NCBI GenBank assembly: GCA_947632285.1
Contig: CANROT010000009.1
Span: 1-33,956, forward strand
Reading direction: 5' to 3'
Origin: an uncultured Clostridia bacterium
GTDB taxonomy: Bacteria > Bacillota > Clostridia > Oscillospirales > CAG-272
DNA: 33,956 nt
The position numbers were made by a program, and so were the translations under genes. Below are positions 15,836-23,704 of the stretch, one piece after another. The notes beneath the pieces were generated by a model. That model did no database searches. It saw nothing but the letters and a program-made list of their open reading frames with translations, and had not been told where the DNA came from. Positions within the stretch are counted from its first letter, which is position 1. Each line of letters begins with the position of its first letter.

Positions 15836-16155
15836 CTCATGCCAAATTTGCCGCGATGCCGTACCTGCCCGAGCTGCTCCTTCACGACCGCGAACGGCGT
15901 GTCGGCTTCACTTTCGATCGGCGAGTTGATGCGCTCCTCGCCGGGCTCTTTATTGAATCGCTTTTTCGCGGGTATGACGCCGAAGCATATGTAGGAGACA
16001 TACCGCCCGTTCCGGGCCGTACAACGCTCCGACATAGTGTTCGCGATAAGCGGCTTGCCGTCGAATGTGAAGTCGCAGCCGTAACGACGGAGCCTGACGT
16101 CATTGTAATTCGGGCAGCGCGTATTCCCGTGCTTCCCGGTTGATTTTTCCGTAAC
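15836..16155 (-). pseudogene. Remnant of an unrecognised coding sequence
   Basis: On the minus strand, from about 16155 to 15836, one frame has the codon use of this genome (mostly C or G in third position, TAC, GAC, GTC, ATC) and a protein-like composition (CPNYNDVRLRRYGCDF, NTMSERCTARNG, GEERINSPIESEAD). There is no ribosome site or clear start, and no stop: the frame runs straight through palindrome copy 3 and into antisense of the MATE gene. It looks like a gene fragment truncated at the repeat. I cannot name the family. Confidence 0.4.
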
Positions 16156-16168
16156 TTTGATGTATAAT
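16140..16168 (+). promoter_or_regulatory. Probable sigma-A promoter
   Basis: TTGATT (16140-16145), 17 bp, TATAAT (16163-16168). A second -35-like TTGACA is at 16181 but its -10 is poor. The next gene starts at 16306. Confidence 0.6.
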
Positions 16169-16191
16169 GTATCAAAAGTATTGACAAGGTG

Positions 16192-16233
16192 CCCGGGTGA
16201 CCGCATAAAAGTCACGTCCCGGTCAGCTTTTTT
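16192..16233 (+). terminator. Leader hairpin with T6 (possible attenuator)
   Basis: CCGGG and TGAC (16193-16201) pair with GTCA and CCCGG (16211-16222) with a small bulge, followed shortly by six T (16228-16233). It lies between the promoter at 16140 and the gene at 16306, so it would act on that gene's own transcript. Confidence 0.45.
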
Positions 16234-16305
16234 GCGCTTTCGGGGAGGCGGCGTCCGCGTTCCGAACGGCGCCGTCTTCACAGATCGGGAGAGGGGGATA
16301 AAATC

Positions 16306-16713
16306 ATGAGATTGCTGAGAAAACTCGGGGAGAGGATTAGGGCGTTCATGTACGGGCGATACGGCTTTGACGAGCTCTCGACGGTTTTGTCCGTGTCGGC
16401 GCTCATTCTCGCCGCCGTTTCCGCATTTTTTCCGCCGCTCGCAATTTTGGCGCTTTTACCGCTCATATGGTCGATATTCCGCACGTATTCGCGCAATATC
16501 GCAAAGCGGCGCGCGGAGCTGGACGCATACCTTAAATACCTCGGCAAAGTGAAGCGGCACATCAGCCTGCGGCGCGACATGTGGCGGGACAGAAAGACGC
16601 ACGTCTACTTCAAATGCCCGGTGTGCAAGTCATACCTCCGCGTCCCGAAGGGGAAGGGCGAAATAACGGTGACCTGCCCCGTCTGCCGCAGCAAAACGGA
16701 CCGGAAAACATAA
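16306..16713 (+). CDS. Two-TM membrane protein with C-terminal zinc ribbon
   Basis: The 135-residue product starts at ATG 16306 after GGGAGAGGGGG. It has two close membrane spans (about residues 25-42 and 43-58) and a basic cytoplasmic segment. A zinc ribbon follows with two pairs of cysteines, CPVC at 104-107 and CPVC at 124-127, separated by SYLRVPKGKGEITVT. I know this arrangement as a conserved clostridial hypothetical, but no function is established. The ribbon may bind metal, RNA or a protein partner at the membrane. It precedes the acidic-repeat protein by 74 bases and may share its transcript. Confidence 0.78.
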   Translation: MRLLRKLGERIRAFMYGRYGFDELSTVLSVSALILAAVSAFFPPLAILALLPLIWSIFRTYSRNIAKRRAELDAYLKYLGKVKRHISLRRDMWRDRKTHVYFKCPVCKSYLRVPKGKGEITVTCPVCRSKTDRKT

Positions 16714-16787
16714 ACATTCGCGATCCGTTTTAAAACTTTTTGTAAATCGGGTCATGCACCTGAAATAAAAAATAAGGAGAATTTACC

Positions 16788-17231
16788 ATGGGAACACTGA
16801 GAAAACTGAAAAACAAGATGAGATTCGACCGCGACTGGCACAAGACGCTGCTTCGCTCCGGCAAAGATGAGATCCTCATCGACATCGACGGCGACAAAGA
16901 GGCGGACCTCGCGCTGCTCGACACGACCGGCAACGGCGACATCGACACGCTCGCCGTCGACCTGACCGGGGACGGCGAATTCAATCTCTACTTCGGCGAC
17001 ACCGACGAGAACGGCGTCCCGGACGTCGTTCTGTATGACGAAAACGGCACGGGCACGCTCGAAGTCCTCGGGCTCGGGAAGGAAGTCGAGGACGCCATCA
17101 TCAGCACGGCATATATGATCCGCGCCGCCGTCATCACCGGGGACTACATCGCGGACGCGCTCGAGGCGGAGCTTGACGAGCTGCAGAAGGAAATAAAGGC
17201 CGCACAGAAAGAGCTGAAAAAGAGAAGATGA
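16788..17231 (+). CDS. Cytoplasmic protein with five 13-residue acidic (calcium-loop-like) repeats
   Basis: The 147-residue protein starts at ATG 16788 behind AAGGAG. Residues 32-96 are five tandem repeats with an exact 13-residue period (Asp at 32, 45, 58, 71 and 84). Their consensus is D-x-(D/T)-G-(D/N)-G-x-x-(D/N) plus four mainly hydrophobic residues, for example DTTGNGDID and DTDENGVPD. Such loops resemble the Ca2+ loops of dockerins, EF hands and thrombospondin type 3 repeats. There is no signal peptide or membrane span. The C-terminal 40 residues form a charged helix, likely coiled coil (EAELDELQKEIKAAQKELKK). The calcium-type ATPase gene follows 76 bases later, which suggests a role in calcium handling, but that is inference. 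Confidence 0.82.
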   Translation: MGTLRKLKNKMRFDRDWHKTLLRSGKDEILIDIDGDKEADLALLDTTGNGDIDTLAVDLTGDGEFNLYFGDTDENGVPDVVLYDENGTGTLEVLGLGKEVEDAIISTAYMIRAAVITGDYIADALEAELDELQKEIKAAQKELKKRR

Positions 17232-17307
17232 GCCTGCCTCATCATTTGAAACGCGTTCTCTTCACAATAAAATACAGAACAGATCTTGCGCAAAGGAGAC
17301 TAATGCC

Positions 17308-19959
17308 TTGAACTATTACTGCGAAAGCGCGGAGGACACCCTGCGCGAACTAAGCTCGTCCGAGGGCGGGCTGTCGTCTGCGGAGGCGGCGGACCGCCTG
17401 CGCGAGAACGGCAAGAACAAGCTGCGGGCAGCGAAGTCAAAATCCCTGATAAGGCGGTTTTTCGAGCAGCTCGCCGACCCGATGATAATAATCCTGCTGA
17501 TCGCCGCCGCGGTGAGCGGCGTTCTCTCCGCGATCGAGCACGAGGGCTTCACGGACGTCATCATCATTCTCGCGGTCGTCATCGTGAACGCGATCCTCGG
17601 CGTCTATCAGGAGAGCAAGGCGGAAAAGGCAATAGAGGCGCTGCAAAAAATGTCCGCCGCGACCTCAAAGGTGCTCCGCGACGGAAAGGTCATGATCGTC
17701 CCGAGCGAGGACCTCGTCGTCGGCGACGTGATCCTGCTCGAGGCCGGAGACGCCGTCCCGGCGGACGGCAGGCTGCTCGAGGCCGCGAGCCTCAAGATCG
17801 AGGAATCGGCGCTGACGGGCGAATCCGTCCCGGTGCTCAAATCCGCGGATAAGCTCGCGCCTCCGGACGGAGGCCGCGACGTCCCGCTCGGGGACAGGAA
17901 GAACATGGTCTACACGGGCGGCACGGTCGTTTACGGCCGGTGCCGCGCGGTCGTCACGGCGGTCGGAATGGACACCGAGATGGGCAAGATCGCGGGCGCG
18001 CTCTCCGCGGCACAGGAGGGAAAAACTCCGCTGCAAATAAAGATGAGCCAGCTTTCGAAAACGCTCACGTGGCTCGTCCTTGTGATATGTGCCGCCGTCT
18101 TCGCGGTGCAGCTGCTCCGCGCCGACAGCTATGATTTCCCTCTCGTCCTCGACTCGTTCATGGTCGCCGTATCGCTCGCGGTCGCCGCGATACCGGAGGG
18201 GCTCGCCGCCGTCGTGACGGTCGTCCTCTCCATCGGCGTCACGAATATGTCAAAGCGCAGCGCCATAATCCGCAAGCTGACCGCCGTTGAAACGCTCGGC
18301 TGCGCGCAGATCATCTGCTCCGACAAGACGGGGACGCTGACGCAGAACAAGATGACCGTCGTCGACTTTTTCGGCGAAAGCGAGGCGCACCTCGCGGAGG
18401 CGATGGCGCTCTGCTCGGACGCCGAGATAGACGCGGACGGAAACGTCACCGGCGAGCCGACCGAGGCGGCGCTCGTCGATTGGGCAAACAGGCTCGGACT
18501 GCACAAGGGAGGACTGAAGGAGCGCTCGCCGCGCATAGGCGAGGCCCCGTTTGACTCCGTGCGAAAGATGATGTCGACCGTCCACCGCGCGGGCGGCGCA
18601 TACGTGCAGTACACGAAGGGCGCGCCGGACGTTATCATCGACAGGTGCCGCTTCTTCCTCAAGGACGGGAAACCCGTCCCGATGACGGACGAATACCGCA
18701 GGCGGATAGCGGCGGCAAACAAGGAAATGGCGGACCGCGCGCTGCGCGTGCTCGCGTGCGCGGAGAGGGTATGGGAAAAGGAGCCCGGGAGCTTTGACGC
18801 GGACGAGATCGAGCGTGAGCTCTGCTTTGTCGGGCTCAGCGGCATGATCGACCCTGTCCGGCCGGAGGTGAAGGACGCGATCGCCGAGTGCCGGCGCGCG
18901 GGCATCACGCCGATAATGATAACCGGCGACTACATCGATACGGCCGTCGCCATCGCAAAGGAGCTCGGCATACTCGACGAAGGGAAGCGCGCCGTTTCCG
19001 GCTCGCAGCTCGACATGATGAGCGACGAGGAGTTTGAGCGCGAATTCCGCACCATCAGCGTCTACGCCCGCGTCCAGCCGGAACACAAGACGCGCATCGT
19101 GAACGCGTGGCGCGGCGCAGGTTACGTCACCGCCATGACGGGCGACGGCGTCAACGACGCACCGTCCATCAAATCCGCCGACATCGGCGTCGGCATGGGG
19201 ATCACCGGCACGGACGTCACGAAAAACGTCGCCGACATGGTCCTCGCGGACGATAACTTCGCAACGATCGTCGGCGCGGTCGAGGAAGGGCGCCGCATAT
19301 ACGACAATATCCGAAAGGCGATCAGTTTTCTGCTCGCCTCCAACATGAGCGAGGTCCTCTGCATCTTCTCCGCGACGCTCATGGGCTTCACGATACTGAA
19401 GCCCGTCCACCTTCTCTGGATCAACCTGATCACGGACTGCTTCCCCGCGCTCGCGCTCGGGACCGAGTCCGCTGAGCCGGATATCATGAGCCGAAAGCCG
19501 CGTGACGCGAAGGCGGGCGTCTTCGCCGGAGGCATGGGATTCGATATCGCCTATCAGGGCGTCCTCGTCACGGTGCTCGTCATCATCTCATATTTTATCG
19601 GTCACTTTATGGAATCCGGCGTATGGGAGATCGCGAACAGCGCGGACGGAATGACAATGGCGTTTCTGACGATGTCGATGGCGGAGATCTTCCACAGCAT
19701 CAATATGCGCTCTCAGCGCGGCAGCATCTTCAAGATAAAAACGCGGAACCGCATGCTGCTCATTGCGGCGGCCGCGTCCCTCCTCGCGACAACGGCGGTA
19801 TGCGAAATACCGTTTATGGCGTCTGCGTTCGGGTTCAGCGTCGTCGGCATAACCGAGTACGCCGTCGCCGCTCTGCTCGGCGCCTCTGTGATCCCCCTCG
19901 TGGAGCTCGTGAAGCTCATCGAGCGAAGGATAAGCCGTCGTCGGCGCGAGAATGCCTGA
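17308..19959 (+). CDS. Calcium-transporting P-type ATPase (type II)
   Basis: The 883-residue protein has the complete P-type plan. In order: an N-terminal cation-ATPase domain, TGES (residues 170-173) in the actuator, PEGL in membrane span 4, the phosphorylation motif CSDKTGTLT (Asp339), KGAPD in the nucleotide domain, TGDGVNDAP (611-619) in the P domain, and the C-terminal membrane block with NLITDCFPALALG in span 6. Asn and Asp in span 6 with Glu in PEGL mark type IIA/IIB Ca2+ pumps. It would expel Ca2+ (possibly Mn2+ too) from the cytoplasm. The start is TTG 17308 after AAAGGAG; an ATG at 17303 is immediately stopped. A hairpin terminator follows. Confidence 0.94.
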   Translation: MNYYCESAEDTLRELSSSEGGLSSAEAADRLRENGKNKLRAAKSKSLIRRFFEQLADPMIIILLIAAAVSGVLSAIEHEGFTDVIIILAVVIVNAILGVYQESKAEKAIEALQKMSAATSKVLRDGKVMIVPSEDLVVGDVILLEAGDAVPADGRLLEAASLKIEESALTGESVPVLKSADKLAPPDGGRDVPLGDRKNMVYTGGTVVYGRCRAVVTAVGMDTEMGKIAGALSAAQEGKTPLQIKMSQLSKTLTWLVLVICAAVFAVQLLRADSYDFPLVLDSFMVAVSLAVAAIPEGLAAVVTVVLSIGVTNMSKRSAIIRKLTAVETLGCAQIICSDKTGTLTQNKMTVVDFFGESEAHLAEAMALCSDAEIDADGNVTGEPTEAALVDWANRLGLHKGGLKERSPRIGEAPFDSVRKMMSTVHRAGGAYVQYTKGAPDVIIDRCRFFLKDGKPVPMTDEYRRRIAAANKEMADRALRVLACAERVWEKEPGSFDADEIERELCFVGLSGMIDPVRPEVKDAIAECRRAGITPIMITGDYIDTAVAIAKELGILDEGKRAVSGSQLDMMSDEEFEREFRTISVYARVQPEHKTRIVNAWRGAGYVTAMTGDGVNDAPSIKSADIGVGMGITGTDVTKNVADMVLADDNFATIVGAVEEGRRIYDNIRKAISFLLASNMSEVLCIFSATLMGFTILKPVHLLWINLITDCFPALALGTESAEPDIMSRKPRDAKAGVFAGGMGFDIAYQGVLVTVLVIISYFIGHFMESGVWEIANSADGMTMAFLTMSMAEIFHSINMRSQRGSIFKIKTRNRMLLIAAAASLLATTAVCEIPFMASAFGFSVVGITEYAVAALLGASVIPLVELVKLIERRISRRRRENA

Positions 19960-19982
19960 ATAATTCGATCAAATCCGCATCG

Positions 19983-20016
19983 GCGCCGCCGGTCACCTGA
20001 ATGTGACCGGCGGCGC
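19983..20016 (+). terminator. Strong GC-rich terminator hairpin
   Basis: GCGCCGCCGGTCAC (19983-19996), loop CTGAAT, then the exact complement (20003-20016), just after the ATPase stop. The following bases contain a short TTTT but no long T-tract. Confidence 0.7.
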
Positions 20017-20089
20017 ATGCGTATGTTTTGCATCTGCATAACATTGTTAGACGTATGCATAATTATTTTCTGCGTCAACAAAATTTGTC

Positions 20090-20118
20090 TTGACTTATAT
20101 TTCGCGCTTTAGTATAAT
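20090..20118 (+). promoter_or_regulatory. Sigma-A promoter
   Basis: TTGACT (20090-20095), 17 bp, TATAAT (20113-20118), driving the AI-2E permease and probably the hydrolase gene after it. Confidence 0.85.
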
Positions 20119-20172
20119 TTAATTTGGTATAATAACGCCGTTTTTATCGGCAAAAGCCGAATCGAGGCAGAA

Positions 20173-21453
20173 ATGAAGGATCAGGACACAAAAAAGTATA
20201 TAAAACTCGGCATAACGGGCGTCTCGGTCATAGTCGTCTCGCTCCTCTTCTTCTTCGTGCTCTTCCGCCTGCGGGAGCTGTTCGGGATAGTTGGTGTGAT
20301 CATGGACATCGTCGCGCCGTTCTTATACGGCGCCGTGTTCGCGTACATACTCGCCCCGCTCTGCAACAGGTTCGAGCTGCTGTTTGCAAAGCTGTTTCGG
20401 AAAAAGACGAAGAGCACGCTCTGTTCCGTGCTCTCGATCGCGCTCACGCTGTTTTTGGCAGTTGCCGTTATATCCGTGCTGATCGTCCTCGTGATCCCGC
20501 AGGTGTGGGACAGCATCGTCAATATCGCGAACGCGTTCCCGGGGTATCTCAAAACGGCGAACGAATGGCTCCACGACAAGTTTGAGGACGAACCCGCGAT
20601 ACAGGAATACTGGGACGACCTGTACGTCGCCGCCGTTGCCCGCGTGACCGAATGGCTCAAGTCCGACCTGTTCAGCACTGTCGGCGCCATTATTGACGGG
20701 ATAAGCACGCACGTATTCGCGTTCTTCGCCGCGCTCAAGAATTTCTTCCTCGGGCTGCTCATCTCGGCGTATTTTCTCGGCAGCCGCAAGAAATTCGCGC
20801 TCCAGTCAAAGATGATCCTATATTCGCTCCTGCCGGAAAAGGCGGCGTCCATGATCGAGGAGGAGGTCCGCTACATCGACAGAATGTTCAACGGGTTCCT
20901 CGTCGGCAAGCTGCTCGACTCCGCGATAATCGGCGTGCTCTGCTTTATCGGCACATCTATACTCCGGTTCCGCTCGGCGCTGCTCATCAGCGTCATCGTC
21001 GGCGTCACGAACATCATTCCGTTCTTCGGTCCCTTCATAGGAGCGATACCGTGCGCGCTGCTCCTGCTCTTTCAGAATCCGCTGCACTGTCTCTACTTTC
21101 TCATCTTCATCGTCGTGCTCCAGCAGCTCGACGGGAACTTCATCGGCCCCAAGATCCTCGGGAACACGACCGGGCTTTCGAGCTTCTGGGTGCTGTTCTC
21201 GATCCTCCTGTTCGGCGGGCTCTGGGGCATATTCGGCATGATCGTCGGCGTGCCGCTGTTCGCCGTCGTGTATGACATCGTGCGCCGCATGACGGTGCAC
21301 GGGCTGCAAAAGCACGGAAAGACGGAACTGATCGAGGAATATGACGCAGAATTTCACAAGCCGCCGCGCGAGGTAAAAGCGCGCATAAAGCTCCCCTTCA
21401 AAAAGAAAAAAACGCCCGCCGAGGGCAAAAATAATAATTCAACGGAGGAATAA
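20173..21453 (+). CDS. AI-2E family transporter (PerM/TqsA-like permease)
   Basis: The 426-residue protein has about eight membrane spans: two near the N-terminus, a soluble loop (about residues 105-170), and a C-terminal block. The block contains the family region GVTNIIPFFGPFIGAIPCAL and QQLDGNFIGPKILGNTTGLS, followed by FGGLWGIFGMIVGVPLFAV. The C-terminal tail is lysine-rich and cytoplasmic. Members export small molecules (autoinducer-2 in one case) or exchange Na+ for H+; the substrate here is unknown. Start ATG 20173. The stop is six bases from the start of the choloylglycine hydrolase, so the two are surely one operon, which may hint at a role in handling conjugated bile acids or their products. 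Confidence 0.9.
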   Translation: MKDQDTKKYIKLGITGVSVIVVSLLFFFVLFRLRELFGIVGVIMDIVAPFLYGAVFAYILAPLCNRFELLFAKLFRKKTKSTLCSVLSIALTLFLAVAVISVLIVLVIPQVWDSIVNIANAFPGYLKTANEWLHDKFEDEPAIQEYWDDLYVAAVARVTEWLKSDLFSTVGAIIDGISTHVFAFFAALKNFFLGLLISAYFLGSRKKFALQSKMILYSLLPEKAASMIEEEVRYIDRMFNGFLVGKLLDSAIIGVLCFIGTSILRFRSALLISVIVGVTNIIPFFGPFIGAIPCALLLLFQNPLHCLYFLIFIVVLQQLDGNFIGPKILGNTTGLSSFWVLFSILLFGGLWGIFGMIVGVPLFAVVYDIVRRMTVHGLQKHGKTELIEEYDAEFHKPPREVKARIKLPFKKKKTPAEGKNNNSTEE

Positions 21454-21459
21454 AGGATA

Positions 21460-22431
21460 ATGTGTACAGCCGCAACCTACAAGACAAAGGATCACTACTT
21501 CGGGCGCAACCTTGACTACGAATTTTCGTACAGCGAGACCGTGACGGTGACGCCGCGGAACTATCCGCTGCATTTCCGCAAGATGGGCACGGTCACCCAC
21601 CACTATGCCATGATCGGCATGGCGTTCGTGCAGAACGACTACCCGCTCTATTACGACGCGACAAACGAATTCGGTCTCTCCATGGCGGGGCTCAACTTCC
21701 CCGCGAACGCGGACTACAAGCCGGAAGCCGAGGGGCGCGACAACGTGACGCCGTTTGAATTCATACCGTGGATACTCGGCGCGTGCAAGACCGTCGGCGA
21801 GGCGCGCGAGCTGCTCTCGCGCATCAATCTCTTGAACGAGAACTTCTCCCCGGCGCTCCCGCTCTCCCCCCTGCACTGGCTAATATCGGACAGGGACGAG
21901 AGCATCGTCGTCGAATCCGTCAGGGACGGGCTGAAGGTATATGACAACCCCGTTGGCGTCATGACGAACAATCCGCCCTTCGACTACCACATGCTCAACC
22001 TCGCAAACTATATGGGGCTCTCGCGCGAGGACCCCGTCAACCGCTTTTCAAGCGACGTCGACATAAAGCCGTACAGCCGCGGCATGGGCGCCGTCGGCCT
22101 GCCGGGCGACCTTTCGTCCGCCTCGCGCTTTATAAAGGCGGCGTTCACGCGCCTTAATTCGATCTCCGGCGAGTCCGAGTCCGAATCCGTCAGCCAGTTC
22201 TTCCACATTCTCGCGTCCGTCGCCCAGCAGAAGGGCTGCTGCCGTGTCGAGCACGGATTTGAATACACGATCTATTCCTCGTGCTGCAACACAGACCGCG
22301 GCATCTACTACTACACGACATACGAGAACAGCCGCATAACCGGCGTTGACATGCACAAGGAGGACCTTGACGGGGCCGCCCTCGTCAGCTATCCGCTCGT
22401 CACGGGCCAGGATATCCTCATGCAGAACTGA
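21460..22431 (+). CDS. bsh: Choloylglycine hydrolase family protein, probable bile salt hydrolase
   Basis: The 323-residue enzyme has the Ntn-hydrolase start MCTA: Cys2 becomes the N-terminal nucleophile after Met removal, and there is no signal peptide. The catalytic set is in place: Arg16 and Asp19 in GRNLDY, Asn79 in SMAGLNFP, Asn170/171 in VMTNNPPF, and Arg223 in SSASRF. The block GLPGDLSSASRF is typical of bile salt hydrolases, which remove glycine or taurine from conjugated bile acids. Related members cleave penicillin V or acyl-homoserine lactones, so substrate is probable rather than certain. Start ATG 21460 follows GGAGGAATAAAGGAT. A bidirectional terminator follows. Its presence suggests life in an animal gut. 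Confidence 0.9.
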   Translation: MCTAATYKTKDHYFGRNLDYEFSYSETVTVTPRNYPLHFRKMGTVTHHYAMIGMAFVQNDYPLYYDATNEFGLSMAGLNFPANADYKPEAEGRDNVTPFEFIPWILGACKTVGEARELLSRINLLNENFSPALPLSPLHWLISDRDESIVVESVRDGLKVYDNPVGVMTNNPPFDYHMLNLANYMGLSREDPVNRFSSDVDIKPYSRGMGAVGLPGDLSSASRFIKAAFTRLNSISGESESESVSQFFHILASVAQQKGCCRVEHGFEYTIYSSCCNTDRGIYYYTTYENSRITGVDMHKEDLDGAALVSYPLVTGQDILMQN

Positions 22432-22450
22432 AGCGATACCGCACGAAAAA

Positions 22451-22493
22451 AACTTGACCGAAGAAAAAGCCTTCGGTCAAGTTTTTTATTTTA
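22451..22493. terminator. Bidirectional intrinsic terminator
   Basis: AACTTGACCGAAG (22451-22463) pairs with CTTCGGTCAAGTT (22471-22483) around a 7-base loop. The 13-bp stem has A7 before it and TTTT-A-TTTT after it, so it ends both the hydrolase transcript and the convergent hydF transcript. Confidence 0.92.
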
Positions 22494-23688
22494 TCTTCGC
22501 CAGCATATCCGGGAACGGCTCGAGGCTGCGGCGGAGGACGCCGTGCACGTGCGCTATCGTCATCCCGTAATTCGTCATCGGAACGCCCGCCTCTCGCGCG
22601 CGCCCGAGCCTTGACATCATCTCGCGCTCGTTCAGCATGCACGCGCCGCAATGGATGATGAGCGCGTACCGCGACAGCTCCTCCGGGAACCCGGTCCCCG
22701 ATGAAAACTCGAAATTTATATGCTTTTTCGTGTGCTCTCCGATCCACCGCGGCAGCTTCACGGTACCGATATCGTCGCACTGTCTGTGATGCGTGCAGCC
22801 CTCGGAGATGAGGACGGTGTCGCCGTCCGACAGCCTGTCGAGAGCGGACACCCCGTCGAGCAGCGCGCCGAGCTCGCCCTTGTACCGCGCGAACAGTATC
22901 GAGAACGACGTCAGCATTATGTCCTCCGGCACAGCCTTTGACACGCTGCCGAACGCCTGAGAATCCGTTATCACGAGCCTCGGCCTTTTCGAAAGCGACG
23001 AGAGCGTCGCCGACAGCTCCGTGTCCCGGCAGACGACGGCGGTGCACCCCGCCTCGAGGATGTCGCGTATCGCCTGCTGCTGCGGGAGGATGAGGCGCCC
23101 CTTCGGCGCCGCCGAATCTATCGGCACGACGAGGACGACGGTGTCCCCCGGCTCGAGCAGGTCGGCGACGAGGCGCTTGTCCCTCTCCGTCTCGGCGATG
23201 ATGTGCGCCAGCTTTTCCTTGAGCTCGTATATCCCTCTCCCGTCCTTCGCGCTGACGTATACCGATTTTTCGTCCGCCTCCGGTGCGGAGTCGAGAAGGT
23301 CCGTCTTATTGTAGGCGACGACGAACGGCACGCGCCTCGACTCGAATTCTCCGATCAGGTCACGGTCATATTCCGTCATGCCCCTGTCCGCGTCGACTAC
23401 GAGGACGGCGATATCCGTATACCCGAGCGCCTGTTTCGCCTTTTTCACCCGCTCCCCGCCAAGCGCACCCTCATCGTCGATGCCGGGGGTATCGACGATG
23501 ACGACCGGGCCGAGCGGCAAAAGCTCCATCGTCTTTTTCACCGGGTCCGTCGTCGTCCCTTTTACATCGGAGACGACGGCAAGGTCCTGCCCGGTCACCG
23601 CGTTGACGACGCTTGATTTGCCCGCGTTGCGGACGCCGAAAAACGAGATGTGCGGCCGCTCCGCGGCGACAGTTTCGTTAAGTCCCAT
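22486..23688 (-). CDS. hydF: [FeFe]-hydrogenase maturation GTPase HydF
   Basis: The 400-residue protein has an N-terminal GTPase domain (P-loop GVRNAGKSS at 18-26, DTPG at 66-69, NKTD at 127-130), a dimerisation domain, and a C-terminal Fe-S domain with the HydF signature CTHH ... HCGAC. HydF is the scaffold on which the 2Fe subcluster is built before transfer to the hydrogenase. ATG 23688 is chosen because GAGAGG is spaced five bases from it; an upstream GTG at 23694 lies too close to the site. It is the last gene of the operon, 16 bases after hydG. The C-terminal end overlaps the bidirectional terminator. Confidence 0.95.
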   Translation of the reverse strand: MGLNETVAAERPHISFFGVRNAGKSSVVNAVTGQDLAVVSDVKGTTTDPVKKTMELLPLGPVVIVDTPGIDDEGALGGERVKKAKQALGYTDIAVLVVDADRGMTEYDRDLIGEFESRRVPFVVAYNKTDLLDSAPEADEKSVYVSAKDGRGIYELKEKLAHIIAETERDKRLVADLLEPGDTVVLVVPIDSAAPKGRLILPQQQAIRDILEAGCTAVVCRDTELSATLSSLSKRPRLVITDSQAFGSVSKAVPEDIMLTSFSILFARYKGELGALLDGVSALDRLSDGDTVLISEGCTHHRQCDDIGTVKLPRWIGEHTKKHINFEFSSGTGFPEELSRYALIIHCGACMLNEREMMSRLGRAREAGVPMTNYGMTIAHVHGVLRRSLEPFPDMLAKIK

Positions 23689-23704
23689 ATCCACCTCTCA
23701 ACAG

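Noticed and set aside
16884..17078. Tandem DNA repeat or CRISPR-like array
   Set aside because: The 39-base period exists only at protein level; the DNA units differ too much for a recent repeat, and there are no spacers.
18250..19410. 386-codon minus-strand frame within the P-type ATPase
   Set aside because: Shadow frame; the plus strand holds all ATPase motifs.
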